From the NCBI GenBank assembly GCA_025465405.1, contig JAODNL010000580.1, positions 1-8,170 of the forward strand: a stretch of DNA of 8,170 bases, in the 5' to 3' direction. The stretch is from Pseudonocardiales bacterium. GTDB taxonomy: Bacteria > Actinomycetota > Actinomycetes > Mycobacteriales > Jatrophihabitantaceae. Within the stretch, counting starts at the first letter, position 1. Each line of letters starts with the position of its first letter. A model generated the notes under the pieces. It saw only the letters and a program-made list of their open reading frames with translations, searched no databases and was not told the origin of the DNA. A program made the position numbers and the translations under genes. Below, piece by piece: positions 7,723 to 8,170 of this stretch.

Positions 7723-8170
7723 GTGCCCTATCGCCGGACGCCCGCAGTGCAGGCTCGGCTTGACGGGCGCCGCGACACGATCCTGACGTCAGCTGCTGCC
7801 CTGCTCGCCGAGCAGGGCTACGCCGCGTGCACAGTGGCCGCGGTTGCCAGCCGGGCCGGTGTCGCCGCCGGCACCGTGTATCGGCACTTCGACAGCAAGG
7901 CCGAGCTGGTCGTCGAGGTGTTCCGGACCGTGGTCGGCCGTGAACTCGCTGCCGTCCGGGACGCCGTGGCCGCCGAGTCGGGCGTACACGATCGGGCCAG
8001 GGCGGTTGTCGAGACGTTTGCCGGACGGGCGCTGAAGGCGCCCCGACTCGCGTACACGCTGCTGGCTGAGCCCGTCGACCCGGCGGTGGACGCGCTGCGC
8101 TTGGAGTTCCGGACCGCCTTCGGCGGGATTGTCGCCGAGGTGGTCGGTGACGGTGTTCGGGCCCGCGCAC
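7723..8170 (+). CDS. TetR/AcrR-family transcriptional regulator, 5' part (partial)
   Basis: The frame runs from a GTG at 7723 to the window edge with no stop, giving 149 residues. Residues 17-62 are a TetR helix-turn-helix: DTILTSAAALLAEQGYAACTVAAVASRAGVAAGTVYRHFDSKAEL. The rest is a helical ligand-binding domain (VVEVFRTVVGREL, then ARAVVETFAGRALKAPRLAYTLLAEPVDPAVDALRLEFR), whose C-terminal part is outside the window. The ligand cannot be predicted. An in-frame TGA at 7708-7710 limits the start, and there is no ribosome binding site before the GTG, so translation may be leaderless. The palindrome directly upstream suggests self-repression and control of the divergent DUF1772 gene. Confidence 0.9.
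   Translation, partial: MPYRRTPAVQARLDGRRDTILTSAAALLAEQGYAACTVAAVASRAGVAAGTVYRHFDSKAELVVEVFRTVVGRELAAVRDAVAAESGVHDRARAVVETFAGRALKAPRLAYTLLAEPVDPAVDALRLEFRTAFGGIVAEVVGDGVRARA

Overview
The window is a piece of a high-GC actinobacterial chromosome. The gene order DUF881 protein, gcvH, FHA protein (GarA/OdhI type), MerR regulator (FtsR type), DUF151 nuclease, second MerR regulator, gcvP matches, from memory, the Mycobacterium tuberculosis block Rv1825-Rv1832. The source is probably not a Mycobacterium: the FHA protein carries an N-terminal zinc ribbon in place of the mycobacterial tail, and the genes after gcvP differ. I cannot name the genus. Several starts are GTG and some look leaderless, as is common in Actinomycetia.

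Layout. Bases 1-394 hold the 3' end of a DUF881 gene. gcvH (452-838) encodes the lipoyl carrier of the glycine cleavage system. After a 159-base gap with a candidate promoter come the zinc-ribbon/FHA gene (998-1510) and, overlapping it by four bases, an FtsR-type MerR gene (1507-2265). A DUF151 nuclease gene (2372-2842) follows. A 178-base gap holds an inverted repeat, a good candidate promoter and a possibly structured leader before the second MerR gene (3021-3590). The 230-base gap before gcvP (3821-6697) contains a glycine riboswitch: one aptamer, a vestigial 'ghost' stem and a downstream hairpin ending just before the ribosome binding site. A Zur-type Fur repressor gene (6729-7130) follows gcvP, with a Fur-type operator in its very short upstream region. 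Convergent to it is a small DUF1772 membrane protein gene (7141-7593, minus strand). Divergent from that is a TetR-family gene (7723 to the window end), with a perfect 9-5-9 palindrome immediately upstream of its start.

How the parts fit. GcvH and GcvP are the H and P proteins of the glycine cleavage complex; gcvT and lpd are not in the window. The FHA protein belongs to a family that switches 2-oxoglutarate and glutamate metabolism according to Ser/Thr kinase phosphorylation. The first part of the window is therefore a conserved central nitrogen and one-carbon neighbourhood with two MerR regulators, and gcvP has its own glycine sensor. The right end (zur, DUF1772, tetR) looks like separate small transcription units.

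I found no mobile element, CRISPR array, tRNA or rRNA, and no clear new multi-gene system. The most interesting points are regulatory: the riboswitch expression platform, the altered N-terminus of the GarA-like protein, the operators at zur and tetR, and the leader of the second MerR gene.
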